Shown here: in pieces, positions 1-7,743 of the stretch
Layout: every line of letters starts with the position of its first letter
Position numbering within the stretch: the stretch's first letter is position 1
From: VXNE01 sp963668365
GTDB lineage: Bacteria; Pseudomonadota; Gammaproteobacteria; Pseudomonadales; Azotimanducaceae
Assembly (NCBI GenBank): GCA_963668365.1
Contig: OY764266.1
Coordinates: forward strand, 2,170,001-2,234,000
DNA length: 64,000 nt
Reading direction: 5' to 3'
Notes under the pieces: model-generated
What the model was told of the DNA's origin: nothing
Database searches by the model: none
What the model saw: only the letters and a program-made list of their open reading frames with translations
Made by a program: the position numbers and the translations under genes

Positions 1-867
1 AGCTACCTGGAAGTGCTGCGCGGCAGCGCCTTGCCCCTTCCCGAGTACGTCTACCAACTGGTCGAAGCCGGCGAACTCCGCGGCCGGCTGGCAGAAGCCT
101 TGCGCGGGGCGGTGCAACAGATGGAGTACGACCTCAGGGTCGCGTCGGACATCCGGGGAGCGCTCGCGTACCCGGCGATACTGATCGTCGCGGGCCTCGC
201 GGCCGTGCTCGTCGTCTTCGCCTTCGTCGTCCCGCAGTTCGCCAACCTGCTCGAGTCCGGCGACGACCTGCCGTTTCTGGCGTCGGTGGTCCTCAACACC
301 GGCGCCTGGTTCAACGCCAACGCCTGGCTGTTTGCGGGCCTCGTCGCTGTGGTGGTCGCGGTGGCCGTGGCGCTGATGCGACGCGAGGGATTCCGCCGCC
401 GGCTGACCGACATTGTCGCCGCGCTGCCGCTGGTGCGCGGCTGGTTCTCGGAAGTCGACACCGCCAAGTGGGCCTCCGTCATGGGCGCGATGCTGCAGAG
501 CCGCGTGGAACTCATGGACGCGCTGAACCTCGCGTCCCGGGGCGTGCGGATCAGCCGCCGCAAGGAGATGCTGGACCGGGCTGTCGACGACGTGAGAAGC
601 GGAGTGGCGCTTTCGGAAGCCCTTGAGAAGCAGGACGCGCTGACGCCGACAGGCTACAATTTGATCCGCGTCGGCGAACAGTCCGGGCGCATGGCGGAAA
701 TGATGCGGGCGTTGGCGAACTTGTACGAAGAGAACAGCGCGCGGCGAATGCGGCGCGTTCTCACGTTCATCGAGCCGGCGGCCATACTGCTGATCGGCGG
801 GTTTCTCGGAGCCATCATGATCGGCATGATATTGGCGATAACGAATGTCAACAGGATCGTGCTTTAG
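1..867 (+). CDS. gspF: Type II secretion inner-membrane platform protein GspF, C-terminal part
   Basis: GspF is the polytopic inner-membrane platform protein of the type II secretion system, coupling the GspE ATPase to pseudopilus assembly. The frame is open at base 1, so the gene starts before the window; the GTG at 13 is only the first internal start codon. About 288 residues are visible. They hold the second half of the protein: a cytoplasmic helical region, a membrane segment near residues 50-75 (ALAYPAILIVAG), a second near 100-120, the repeated T2SSF helical domain (residues about 145-255, with ALPLVRGW and LIRVGEQSGRMAEM) and a last membrane helix at the C-terminus. The stop overlaps the gspG start by 23 bases, as expected for a coupled gsp operon. 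Confidence 0.93.
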   Translation, partial: SYLEVLRGSALPLPEYVYQLVEAGELRGRLAEALRGAVQQMEYDLRVASDIRGALAYPAILIVAGLAAVLVVFAFVVPQFANLLESGDDLPFLASVVLNTGAWFNANAWLFAGLVAVVVAVAVALMRREGFRRRLTDIVAALPLVRGWFSEVDTAKWASVMGAMLQSRVELMDALNLASRGVRISRRKEMLDRAVDDVRSGVALSEALEKQDALTPTGYNLIRVGEQSGRMAEMMRALANLYEENSARRMRRVLTFIEPAAILLIGGFLGAIMIGMILAITNVNRIVL

Positions 868-1321
868 GCGCCACGCGAGCAAGCGCCGCGCGAACGGCCG
901 CGTGAGGGGGTTCTCCCTGATCGAGCTGATGATCGTCCTGGTGATCCTCGGCCTGCTTGCGGGCCTGGTCGGGCCGCAACTCATGAAGCAGCTCGAAGGT
1001 TCCAAGGTCGACGTCGCCGCGACGCAAGTCAAGATGCTGCGCAGCGCGCTTCAGACCTACAGGATCGATGTGGGCGCCTATCCGACCACCGACCAGGGTC
1101 TGGCCGCCCTGATGTCGCCGCCTGACGAAGTCGCCGAGTATTGGCGCGGTCCCTACCTGCAGGACGAATTGCCGGTCGACCCGTGGCGGGCTCCCTATCA
1201 ATACGAAGCGCCGGTGAACAATCTCCAGGGCTTCGTCCTTTACTCCTACGGCGCGGACTCGGCCGAGGGCGGGGAAGGCGACTATGCGGACATCGGATTC
1301 CTGCCGGAAGGAAGCTCCTAG
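845..1321 (+). CDS. gspG: Major pseudopilin GspG
   Basis: This is the major pseudopilin, whose polymer forms the pseudopilus piston of the T2SS. A 22-residue basic leader ends in the prepilin peptidase site RG-FSLIELMIV, followed by the hydrophobic helix. YPTTDQGLAALM is the GspG-type signature and the C-terminus has the usual acidic loop region. At 158 residues it is near the family's usual length. The ATG at 845 overlaps the end of gspF. The TAG stop at 1319-1321 lies inside the terminal CTAG of the palindromic element at 1318-1483, so the element defines the C-terminus of this protein. Confidence 0.95.
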   Translation: MSTGSCFRRHASKRRANGRVRGFSLIELMIVLVILGLLAGLVGPQLMKQLEGSKVDVAATQVKMLRSALQTYRIDVGAYPTTDQGLAALMSPPDEVAEYWRGPYLQDELPVDPWRAPYQYEAPVNNLQGFVLYSYGADSAEGGEGDYADIGFLPEGSS

Positions 1322-1483
1322 TGTGCTGTCTCATGAATAACTTTGCGTTTGCGGTAGCGCATTTTTGTCGCTGGCAAGGCGCGTCCGACGAACAGTGGTA
1401 GGCCCCACGTGAGGAGGCGCAACGCCGCCAGCGGCGAAAAGGCGCAGCGCAAACGCGAAGGTATTTGTGAGACAGCACACTAG
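1318..1483. mobile_element. Palindromic MITE-like element, copy A, between gspG and gspH
   Basis: A 166-base non-coding element with perfect 16-base terminal inverted repeats, CTAGTGTGCTGTCTCA at 1318-1333 and its complement at 1468-1483. Complementarity continues imperfectly inward (GCGTTTGCG at about 1345-1353 against CGCAAACGC at about 1448-1456), so most of the element can fold on itself. It shares TGGCAAGGCGCGTCC (1372-1386) and GGCGCAACGCCGCCA (1416-1430, 14 of 15 bases) with the larger element at 41303-41571, which has similar CTAGTGT ends. The left end carries the gspG stop; the right end carries a GAAGG ribosome binding site and the gspH start codon. It encodes no transposase, so it is inferred to be a MITE mobilised in trans. 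Confidence 0.75.
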
Positions 1484-1910
1484 CTTCCGGCGCGGTTTCA
1501 CCCTGCTCGAGCTGCTGATCGTGCTGGCCCTTCTGGGCCTCGCGACGGCGATAGCGATGCCGAACCTCGAGCGGCTCTACGCCAGCGCGACGCGGGCGAG
1601 CGAGCGGGACTACGTCCTGGACCAGGTGGCCGCTCTCGGCCGCGAAGCCATGCTGAACGGCCGCGCGTACGTCGTATTCGGCAACGCGCCGCCGCCGGAC
1701 CCCGGCGACCTCACGCGGCATGCGGACTACGAGACCTATCTCGTGGATGTCCCGGAGGGTTGGCGCCTCGCGCTCGAAAAGCCCCTGGTCGTGCTGGCCA
1801 ACGGCGTTTGCCTCGGCGGGGCGCTGACGCTCTCCCACGAAAGCGACGAGGCGGGCGCGGTATACGTGGAACTCGCGCCGCCGTACTGCCGCGTCGACGC
1901 GAAAAGCTGA
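1467..1910 (+). CDS. gspH: Type II secretion minor pseudopilin GspH
   Basis: Minor pseudopilin of the T2SS tip complex. The leader is very short and ends in RRG-FTLLELLIVLALLGL, a clear prepilin peptidase site and N-terminal helix. The 147-residue length and a C-terminal beta domain with two cysteines (GVCLGG, PPYCRV) suit GspH. The GTG start at 1467 has GAAGG five bases upstream, and both lie in the right arm of the palindromic element; the first residues MRQHTS are translated from element DNA. No other ATG or GTG is available between the gspG stop and the cleavage site in this frame, so the element appears to supply initiation. Confidence 0.9.
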   Translation: MRQHTSFRRGFTLLELLIVLALLGLATAIAMPNLERLYASATRASERDYVLDQVAALGREAMLNGRAYVVFGNAPPPDPGDLTRHADYETYLVDVPEGWRLALEKPLVVLANGVCLGGALTLSHESDEAGAVYVELAPPYCRVDAKS

Positions 1911-2197
1911 GCTTGGGTCTTTGGCGACGGGCATTGCGCGTCGCTACCACGCATCCCCTGATCGCCGGGATTGGTGTCGCACCTGCGGGTCATTGAACCG
2001 ATGGCTGTCCCTGCGGCGTAGATTCCACTCGCGTGCGTTGCCGGCTCCTATGGGTGCCGTCGTCCACCGTGCCTCGCCGATCAGTCGTCACGCCCCGTGT
2101 CCCTGGAGCGCGGGGCGCCACGTCCGGCCGATGTCGCTGGCCGTTGTCGACGTTGTCGACGGTGCGGTCGGCGTGGGTGTTGGTTAGAATCCCCGCC

Positions 2198-3265
2198 ATG
2201 GCCAAGACTGTTGTGACTGGGGACGCCGCCTCGCGGCCATCGGCTGGAGGCGCCGCCCCCATAGTCCCCATGCGGGTCGAGCGGCCGCTTGACGCCGGCG
2301 CGGTGTCGTATGGCGCCGCATCGCCCGAACTGGAGTTTCCCGGCTGCGAAACGATTCGCTTGACGGGAGACGGGATTGACGCCTTCGAGGGGCGGTTGGA
2401 GTTCTGGGACGCCGACGCGGAACTCGCCTGGGCGGTTCGCGAACCCGCCAGTCCGGTCCACGAGAGTTCGGCGCACGGGTTGGCGGCGCTTGTGGAGCGT
2501 ATCGCCGCCGCGCGCGGTTCGCCGATCAAGTGCTACGGCGCGATGGACCTGATGCAACGCGACGGGAACGGCGCGCCGCGGCGGATCATGCAGGCGGACC
2601 AGTCCTTGTATCTCCGGCCGAACCGCGTCGTTCTGCCAGGGCCGCGGGCGATGGTCGTTGGTGAGCACGCGCTGCCGGATGTGGTGCTGGAGGTGGACCA
2701 CACGACGGACGTGCGCCGGGGCAAGCTCGTGCAGTACGAGGCGTGGGGATTCCCGGAGGCGTGGGTGGAGGTGCCGGACCAGTCAGCGGTCAGCCGACCG
2801 CAGGGCTTGGTTCCGGGACTGTCGATTCATGTGCTTGAGCGCGGCAGGTACGGGAAATCGGCCGAAAGCCGGGCATTTCCGGGCTGGACGGCGGGGGAGA
2901 TCCACGCGGCGATGAACGAGACGACGCCTTCGGCGCGCACCTACAGGATTCTGGAACGCGTCGGGACGCTGTTGGGCGCGGCCGAAGGCACGGGTCCGCA
3001 CGACGACCCGCTTCTGCGGTCGCAACGTCGACAGGGTTTCGAAGCGGGCCACGCAGAGGGACGCTCAGAGGAGCGTTTGGCAATTGTGCTCGAAGTGCTG
3101 CGGTCGCGGGGCATTGCGATTTCGAAGGCAGACCTGGACAAGTTTCCCGCGCTCACGGAGTTGTCCGAGGCCGCGGTTGTCTCGGCGTCCCTCGATTCGG
3201 CGTCGGCCGCAGACTTTGGGCGGCGTGTCCACCAGCAGTTCCTTCGGGAGCGCACACGGAAATAA
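2198..3265 (+). CDS. Uma2 family (DUF820) putative endonuclease inserted in the gsp operon
   Basis: Uma2 proteins have a PD-(D/E)XK restriction-endonuclease-like fold; their biological role is poorly known. The core is visible at about residues 160-215: LPDVVLEVDHTTDVRRGK followed by YEAWGFPEAWVEV, which carries the acidic and lysine positions of the fold. The region after it (RSQRRQGFEAGHAEGRSEERL) is the charged helical tail common on these proteins. The ATG at 2198 is preferred over the upstream start at 2033, because the homologous region begins later and TTAGAAT lies just upstream as a possible -10. It sits between gspH and gspI on the same strand, where T2SS operons normally have no gene, so it is most likely an insertion. 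The 287 bases before it hold no gene. Confidence 0.7.
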   Translation: MAKTVVTGDAASRPSAGGAAPIVPMRVERPLDAGAVSYGAASPELEFPGCETIRLTGDGIDAFEGRLEFWDADAELAWAVREPASPVHESSAHGLAALVERIAAARGSPIKCYGAMDLMQRDGNGAPRRIMQADQSLYLRPNRVVLPGPRAMVVGEHALPDVVLEVDHTTDVRRGKLVQYEAWGFPEAWVEVPDQSAVSRPQGLVPGLSIHVLERGRYGKSAESRAFPGWTAGEIHAAMNETTPSARTYRILERVGTLLGAAEGTGPHDDPLLRSQRRQGFEAGHAEGRSEERLAIVLEVLRSRGIAISKADLDKFPALTELSEAAVVSASLDSASAADFGRRVHQQFLRERTRK

Positions 3266-3342
3266 GCACTCAAGCCGATCGGCCAGCCGGATCCGGGCGC
3301 GCGTTCCGCCGCCGCCGGCGCACGGCATGCGACAAACCCGGG

Positions 3343-3792
3343 CTGTCCGGCGGCCGTCCAACCTTCAAGCGGATCCGTCGCATCGCCGGCTTCACCCTGC
3401 TTGAAGCCACCGTGGCCCTCGCCATTTTTGCCGCCGGGGGCATGGCTCTGTACGGTCTCTTCAACAACAACCTGATCGGGCTCGGCAAGGCGGCCGACGT
3501 GTCGCGGCGCGAGCCCGCCGTGCTCGCCGCCGTCGAGCACCTGGCCTCGATCAACATCCGCGAGCAGCCCGCCGGCCGACTGGAAATCGGCGGTTTCGAC
3601 ATCTCCTGGTCGTCGAGCCTGGTCGAACCGGCGCGCCAGGGACAGTCCGTTTCCGGCCACCTGGGCGATTTCGAAATCGGCCTCTACGACGTTGACATCG
3701 AACTCGCGCGAGACGGTCGGCCGGATAGCGCCCATCGCATGCGGCTTGTGGGCTACCAGAGGGTGCGCGGGTTGGAGGGCTTCGCCGAGTAG
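3343..3792 (+). CDS. gspI: Type II secretion minor pseudopilin GspI, start codon unclear
   Basis: Minor pseudopilin that forms the GspI-J-K tip complex. IAG-FTLLEATVALAIFAAGGMALYG (about 3382-3450) is the cleavage site and hydrophobic helix. The C-terminal GLYDVDIELARDGR strand region is typical, and length from the cleavage site is about 134 residues. The GTG at 3412 lies inside the mature helix and cannot be the true start. Reading back in frame, no ATG, GTG or TTG occurs before the frame runs into the upstream Uma2 gene; CTG at 3343 is the nearest possibility and is used here provisionally. The Uma2 insertion may have removed the original start. Confidence 0.8.
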   Translation: MSGGRPTFKRIRRIAGFTLLEATVALAIFAAGGMALYGLFNNNLIGLGKAADVSRREPAVLAAVEHLASINIREQPAGRLEIGGFDISWSSSLVEPARQGQSVSGHLGDFEIGLYDVDIELARDGRPDSAHRMRLVGYQRVRGLEGFAE

Positions 3793-3799
3793 CGGGAAG

Positions 3800-4651
3800 A
3801 TGATCGTTCTTCGCGCCAACCGCTCAAAGCCCCGCCGCCGGCGCATTCGGCTCCGCCGGATCGCTCGGCGCCACGCGTCTCCCATGGAACCATCACCGCC
3901 CGCTGCTCGCGCTTCCGGAGGCAGTTCCCCCACGAGAGTGCCGCGCCGGATGGCCAGCGGCTTGACGTTGCTGGAAACGCTGGTCGTGTTCGTGCTCGCG
4001 TCTCTGGTGGGCACGCTCCTGATCCAGGGCTCGGGCTTCTTCCTCGGCCAGTACGACACCGTGAAGCGCATCGGACGCGAGGCCTCATCGGCGGCGCTGC
4101 AACAGCGATGGTTCGCATCGACCGTCCATGCCATGGTGCCCTATCTGCCCGCGGACCGGCGCTTCGTCGGCGGCTCCGCGTCCTTCCAGGGCATCACAAT
4201 GCAGCCGCTGCGGGCGACTTCGGGGGCTCCCGCCGCCGTCCGATGGTCCATCGTCGAAGGCGAGGAGGGCATCGCCGTCGTCTACACCGAGCAGCCATCG
4301 TCGTGCCCATCGGATCCTCAGGGGATGAACCGGACCGCGACGCGGGAACGCATCACTGCCGAAAGGGACAGCCGGGGCGGAAGCAATATCCCGGGCGGCG
4401 TCGATATCGGGTGCGTCGCAGGTGCCGCCCTCGTCGAGGACACCCACTGGACGGTGCTCGAGTCCGACGAACCCCTCACCTTCGAGTATGCGGGCCGTGA
4501 TCGCGCCTGGCGCGACCGCTGGCGGTTCGAAGACGCGCGGGAATGGATTCCGCGCCGGGTCCGCCTCGTCACATCCGCCGGCGAAACTGTCTGGAACGCG
4601 AGCTTCAGCCTCTACCCGGAGCCGGTCGGTAACCCGAGGGACTTCAGGTGA
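3800..4651 (+). CDS. gspJ: Type II secretion minor pseudopilin GspJ
   Basis: Minor pseudopilin of the tip complex. The prepilin site ASG-LTLLETLVVFVLASLVGT appears after a long basic leader. The mature part has the GspJ-like pattern of beta strands ending in WIPRRVRLVTSAGETVW. The ATG at 3800 follows the gspI stop by seven bases and gives a leader of about 52 residues; ATG at 3884 or 3950 would give shorter, more usual leaders, so the exact start is uncertain. The stop overlaps the gspK GTG by four bases (GTGA), indicating translational coupling. Confidence 0.85.
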   Translation: MIVLRANRSKPRRRRIRLRRIARRHASPMEPSPPAARASGGSSPTRVPRRMASGLTLLETLVVFVLASLVGTLLIQGSGFFLGQYDTVKRIGREASSAALQQRWFASTVHAMVPYLPADRRFVGGSASFQGITMQPLRATSGAPAAVRWSIVEGEEGIAVVYTEQPSSCPSDPQGMNRTATRERITAERDSRGGSNIPGGVDIGCVAGAALVEDTHWTVLESDEPLTFEYAGRDRAWRDRWRFEDAREWIPRRVRLVTSAGETVWNASFSLYPEPVGNPRDFR

Positions 4652-5940
4652 CCCGCCGATTCGGGGACACCCGCCGCATTGGGGACACCCGTCCCGTCCC
4701 TCGATCGGGCCGGGGCTTCGTGCTCATCGCGACGCTCTGGACGCTGGCGGCGATGGCTGTCCTCGCGGCGTACATCGACAGCGTCGCGTCCGCCGACATG
4801 GAGCGCGCCGCCGCTGCGGAGGTTTCGCTCGAACGCGAGCTCGCGCGGCGGAGCACGGAGGCAACGGTCGCGTATCTCCTGTCGACGGGGCGCATGAATT
4901 ATCGTGGTCTCATGCTGGAGCCCGAGCAGTCCTTCAGCGACGTGGAAGGCAACAGGGGCCCCGACCGAAGTGTGGGCGTGATTGCGGTTTCCGGTGAAAC
5001 CTATGCCGGCCCGGGCGGCGCGCGGTTCTCGATCCAGGATGAGAACGGCCTCGTGTCCGTCAACTTCCCGCGCAGCGACAACTTTGCGGCCGCGCTGTCG
5101 CACGTGGGAGTGTCGTCCGCCGACATCGACCGCATCGTCCCCAGGGTGGATGACTACGTCGACATGGACGACGACCTTTCGCTGAGCGGCGCCGAGCGCT
5201 TCGACTACGACAGGTCCGCCAATCCCGCGCCGGCCGGTCGTGCCGCAACGTCCAACCAGACCGCCGCGCCCCGCCGCGCGCGAGACTCGATGCGCAACGG
5301 CGACCGCGCGTCGGACACCCGGGGTTCCGGCACCACCGGGACCGACGGGCGCCCGGATCTCTCGCTCCGGCTGCCCAATCCATCGAACTGGTCGATGGCA
5401 ACGCCCCTGGAACTGAAGCGTGTCCTCGGCGTCGGCGATCTCATTGACCCGGACCAGTGGCGCCGCCTCCTGCCGATGCTCACCACGCGCCAGGCGAGCG
5501 GCTATAGCTTCAACACCATGCGTCCCGACGTCCTCGCCGCAGTCCTCGAGTTGGATCAGGGCGCGGTCGGCAACATCCGCGCCGAGCGCGCCGAGCGCTC
5601 GGTGGCGAGCCTGAACCGGATCGCCATGCTGACGGGCATCCATGTGGATGTCGATCCCATGGACGTGCCAGCGTTTCCTTCCCGCTTCCTTAGAATATCC
5701 ATCTGGCATAATGCCAGCGGTTTGCGGTCCATCGCCGGCATGGCGCTGACCCCTTTCGGCGACGCCCCCTGGCGCATTGACTACCGCTATACGGAGCCAA
5801 CGGCACCCAGACAAGCACCGGAGTCCACGCAGGCCCGGTCAGAGCCTACAGGAGCCAATCGAGACCCCACGGAGCCCGCGATTGCCAACGATTCGAGCGA
5901 TACCGGCGTTCTCCAGGCTGCGACGCCGCTTCTCCAATAA
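4648..5940 (+). CDS. gspK: Type II secretion minor pseudopilin GspK
   Basis: GspK is the largest minor pseudopilin and caps the pseudopilus. The 430-residue protein has the cleavage site GRG-FVLIATLWTLAAMAVLAAY and lacks Glu at +5, as usual for GspK. It also has the helical saposin-like region (LSHVGVSSADIDRIV, DYVDMDDDLSLSGAE). A low-complexity stretch of about 50 residues interrupts the middle, and the tail after residue 395 is Pro/Thr-rich. The leader starts with a duplicated GDTR motif translated from two copies of GGGGACACCC, so part of the N-terminus derives from a dispersed repeat. The GTG start overlaps the gspJ stop. Confidence 0.88.
   Translation: MTRRFGDTRRIGDTRPVPRSGRGFVLIATLWTLAAMAVLAAYIDSVASADMERAAAAEVSLERELARRSTEATVAYLLSTGRMNYRGLMLEPEQSFSDVEGNRGPDRSVGVIAVSGETYAGPGGARFSIQDENGLVSVNFPRSDNFAAALSHVGVSSADIDRIVPRVDDYVDMDDDLSLSGAERFDYDRSANPAPAGRAATSNQTAAPRRARDSMRNGDRASDTRGSGTTGTDGRPDLSLRLPNPSNWSMATPLELKRVLGVGDLIDPDQWRRLLPMLTTRQASGYSFNTMRPDVLAAVLELDQGAVGNIRAERAERSVASLNRIAMLTGIHVDVDPMDVPAFPSRFLRISIWHNASGLRSIAGMALTPFGDAPWRIDYRYTEPTAPRQAPESTQARSEPTGANRDPTEPAIANDSSDTGVLQAATPLLQ
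4659..4693. repeat. Tandem GGGGACACCC repeat at the gspK 5' end
   Basis: Two 18-base units each contain GGGGACACCC (4663-4672 and 4681-4690). Similar motifs occur in a cluster at 35334-35375. The repeat is translated as part of the gspK leader upstream of the prepilin cleavage site. Confidence 0.55.
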
Positions 5941-6988
5941 GCCCAACGTCATCCGGACGCGCCACGGCACGGAGCGTCTGCCTTTCAGGTCGCTCCATTC
6001 CCACTGGATCGTCGGCCGCGGCCTCTGCATGTATCGCTCGGAGGACTTCGGCAACGTGCCGCGCAACCGGCGCCGAGCCGCGCTCGACCTCAAGCTGCCG
6101 CTGTGGAGCCCGTTCGCCCGCACCGGCCATCACTGCGTCTGGGAGGGCGGCAGGGCCATGGTCTGGTTCTGGGACGCGGAGGCGATAGCCGCCGACCCGG
6201 GGGCGTCCGACTATATCGCGATCGCGGCTTCGAAAACCCCGCCCCGCGTCCGCCCGGAGACGGTCTTTCTCCCCCGCCTATCCGATGGCGTCGTCCTGCG
6301 GGCATGCCGCGAAGGCTTCGAACTGCAGCACTGGCGCGACCGCGTGCTGGAACACTCCTACTGGCTTCGCCAGCGTCCGGACCAGGCGCGGGTCGAGAGC
6401 GTCCTGGCCCAATGGGGCGTCGTGGCCGAAGCGCCGGAACCCACCGTCGCTGGCCAGGAATGGGACGGCCAGGGCTCCGCGAAGGCCCCGACCCACGAAC
6501 CCTGGTCCAGCACGCCGACGCCGCGGGAGTGGCTGGAGACCAACGAGCGCGAGCTGGCGACCGCCGTGCTGCTCGTCCTCGTCCTGACCGCGACCTGGCA
6601 CGAGGCTCGCTACTGGCAAGTCCGCAATCTCCAGCGGACGGCCGAGGCGGAATTCGCCGCGCTGCAACAGGACCTCGATCCCATCCTCTCGGCCCGCAAC
6701 GAACTGCTGGCGCTGCGGGAACGCAACCTCGCCGTGGCGGAAATCCTGAGCGAGCCTTCGCAGGCCTACCTCATGGGCCTCGTCGACGCTGCCATCCCCA
6801 GCGCGGACGCGCGCTTCCGCCAGTGGTCCTACCAGCAGCGCGAACTCACGGTGGTGGTCGAAGACGAGAGCGCGGACCCCATCGCCTACGTCCGCTCCCT
6901 CGAGGCCGAACCCATGTTCGAGCAGGTCAAGGCGAGTCAGGGCCGCAGGGAAAGCGAGATACAGATGACGCTCGTGGTCCGCCCATGA
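5777..6988 (+). CDS. gspL: GspL-like type II secretion protein, start uncertain
   Basis: GspL links the cytoplasmic ATPase to the periplasmic part of the T2SS. A cytoplasmic region comes first, then a single membrane segment (ELATAVLLVLVLTATW, about 6550-6600), then a periplasmic coiled coil and a ferredoxin-like domain ending in SEIQMTLVVRP, as in GspL and PilN. The homologous region seems to begin near 5980 (LPFRSLHSHWIVGRG), just after the gspK stop. No ATG or GTG lies in frame between that point and the ATG at 6029. The TTG at 5777, inside gspK, is the only earlier canonical start and is used here. Position between gspK and gspM supports the call. Confidence 0.75.
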   Translation: MTTAIRSQRHPDKHRSPRRPGQSLQEPIETPRSPRLPTIRAIPAFSRLRRRFSNKPNVIRTRHGTERLPFRSLHSHWIVGRGLCMYRSEDFGNVPRNRRRAALDLKLPLWSPFARTGHHCVWEGGRAMVWFWDAEAIAADPGASDYIAIAASKTPPRVRPETVFLPRLSDGVVLRACREGFELQHWRDRVLEHSYWLRQRPDQARVESVLAQWGVVAEAPEPTVAGQEWDGQGSAKAPTHEPWSSTPTPREWLETNERELATAVLLVLVLTATWHEARYWQVRNLQRTAEAEFAALQQDLDPILSARNELLALRERNLAVAEILSEPSQAYLMGLVDAAIPSADARFRQWSYQQRELTVVVEDESADPIAYVRSLEAEPMFEQVKASQGRRESEIQMTLVVRP

Positions 6989-7569
6989 CTCCGCGCCTGC
7001 AAAGCGCTCTTGCCACGCTGCGCGCGGAATTCGCCAACAACATCCGGGTGCGCCTCGGAGTCTGGTGCGTGCTGGCGATCATTCTTCTCTACTGGACGGT
7101 CGTCCGCGCCGATGATCTTGCCGCCGCGCGCGCGGAGTATGCCGGCGAGATGGCCCGCGTCGAGCGCGCGCAGAGTGCCGGCGCGGAGGAAGACTGGCCG
7201 GGGCTGCTCGATGCCGAGCAACGCGCCAGCGCAGAATTCACCGAGAACTTCTGGGAGGCCGAGACCGAAGGCGTTGCCAGGGCGAGCCTGCTCCGCGCCC
7301 TGAACGAGCTTGCCGCCGAGGTCGATCTTCGCGACGTGCGGGTCCAGCCCGGCGTGACGCAACCCGTCGCGAACGCGCCCGACGTGTGGCGCGTGCAGGC
7401 GCGCCTTGTCGCCCGCCACACTATCGCCGCCGAACTGCGCCTGCTTCACGCTCTCGCGACCCACGAAAAGAAGCTCGTGATCGACCGCCTGGACCTCGGC
7501 CGGACCCGGCCCCGCGTCAACATCCTCGTATCCGCTTACTTCGTGGGTCTCGCGCCGGAGTCCGAGTAG
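6985..7569 (+). CDS. gspM: GspM-like type II secretion protein
   Basis: GspM is the small bitopic partner of GspL in the inner-membrane platform. The 194-residue protein has an N-terminal membrane segment (VWCVLAIILLYWTVV), a coiled-coil stretch (AAARAEYAGEMARVERAQ) and a periplasmic ferredoxin-like domain. The ATG overlaps the gspL stop by four bases. It is the last gene of the gsp run; the next gene faces the opposite way. No GspN is seen. The 174 bases after it hold no gene and no convincing T-run terminator. Confidence 0.78.
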   Translation: MTPRLQSALATLRAEFANNIRVRLGVWCVLAIILLYWTVVRADDLAAARAEYAGEMARVERAQSAGAEEDWPGLLDAEQRASAEFTENFWEAETEGVARASLLRALNELAAEVDLRDVRVQPGVTQPVANAPDVWRVQARLVARHTIAAELRLLHALATHEKKLVIDRLDLGRTRPRVNILVSAYFVGLAPESE

Positions 7570-7743
7570 CGCCCGCCGCACACGAGGCGGCCGCTCGTTT
7601 GACCCCCGCCGCTTGGCGGCCCGCCGCGACCTTCGCGAATAACATGTGACACACGATGTCGTGAGCGGTGGTCGCTCTCTCGACGATATCTGCAAACGCG
7701 CGTCTGGGCTGCGGCCCCTGCAGGAGACGCCAACGGACAAGGC

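Noticed and set aside
4612..5814. A 400-codon minus-strand frame across gspK
   Set aside because: Antisense shadow of a pseudopilin gene with intact prepilin site and position in the operon.
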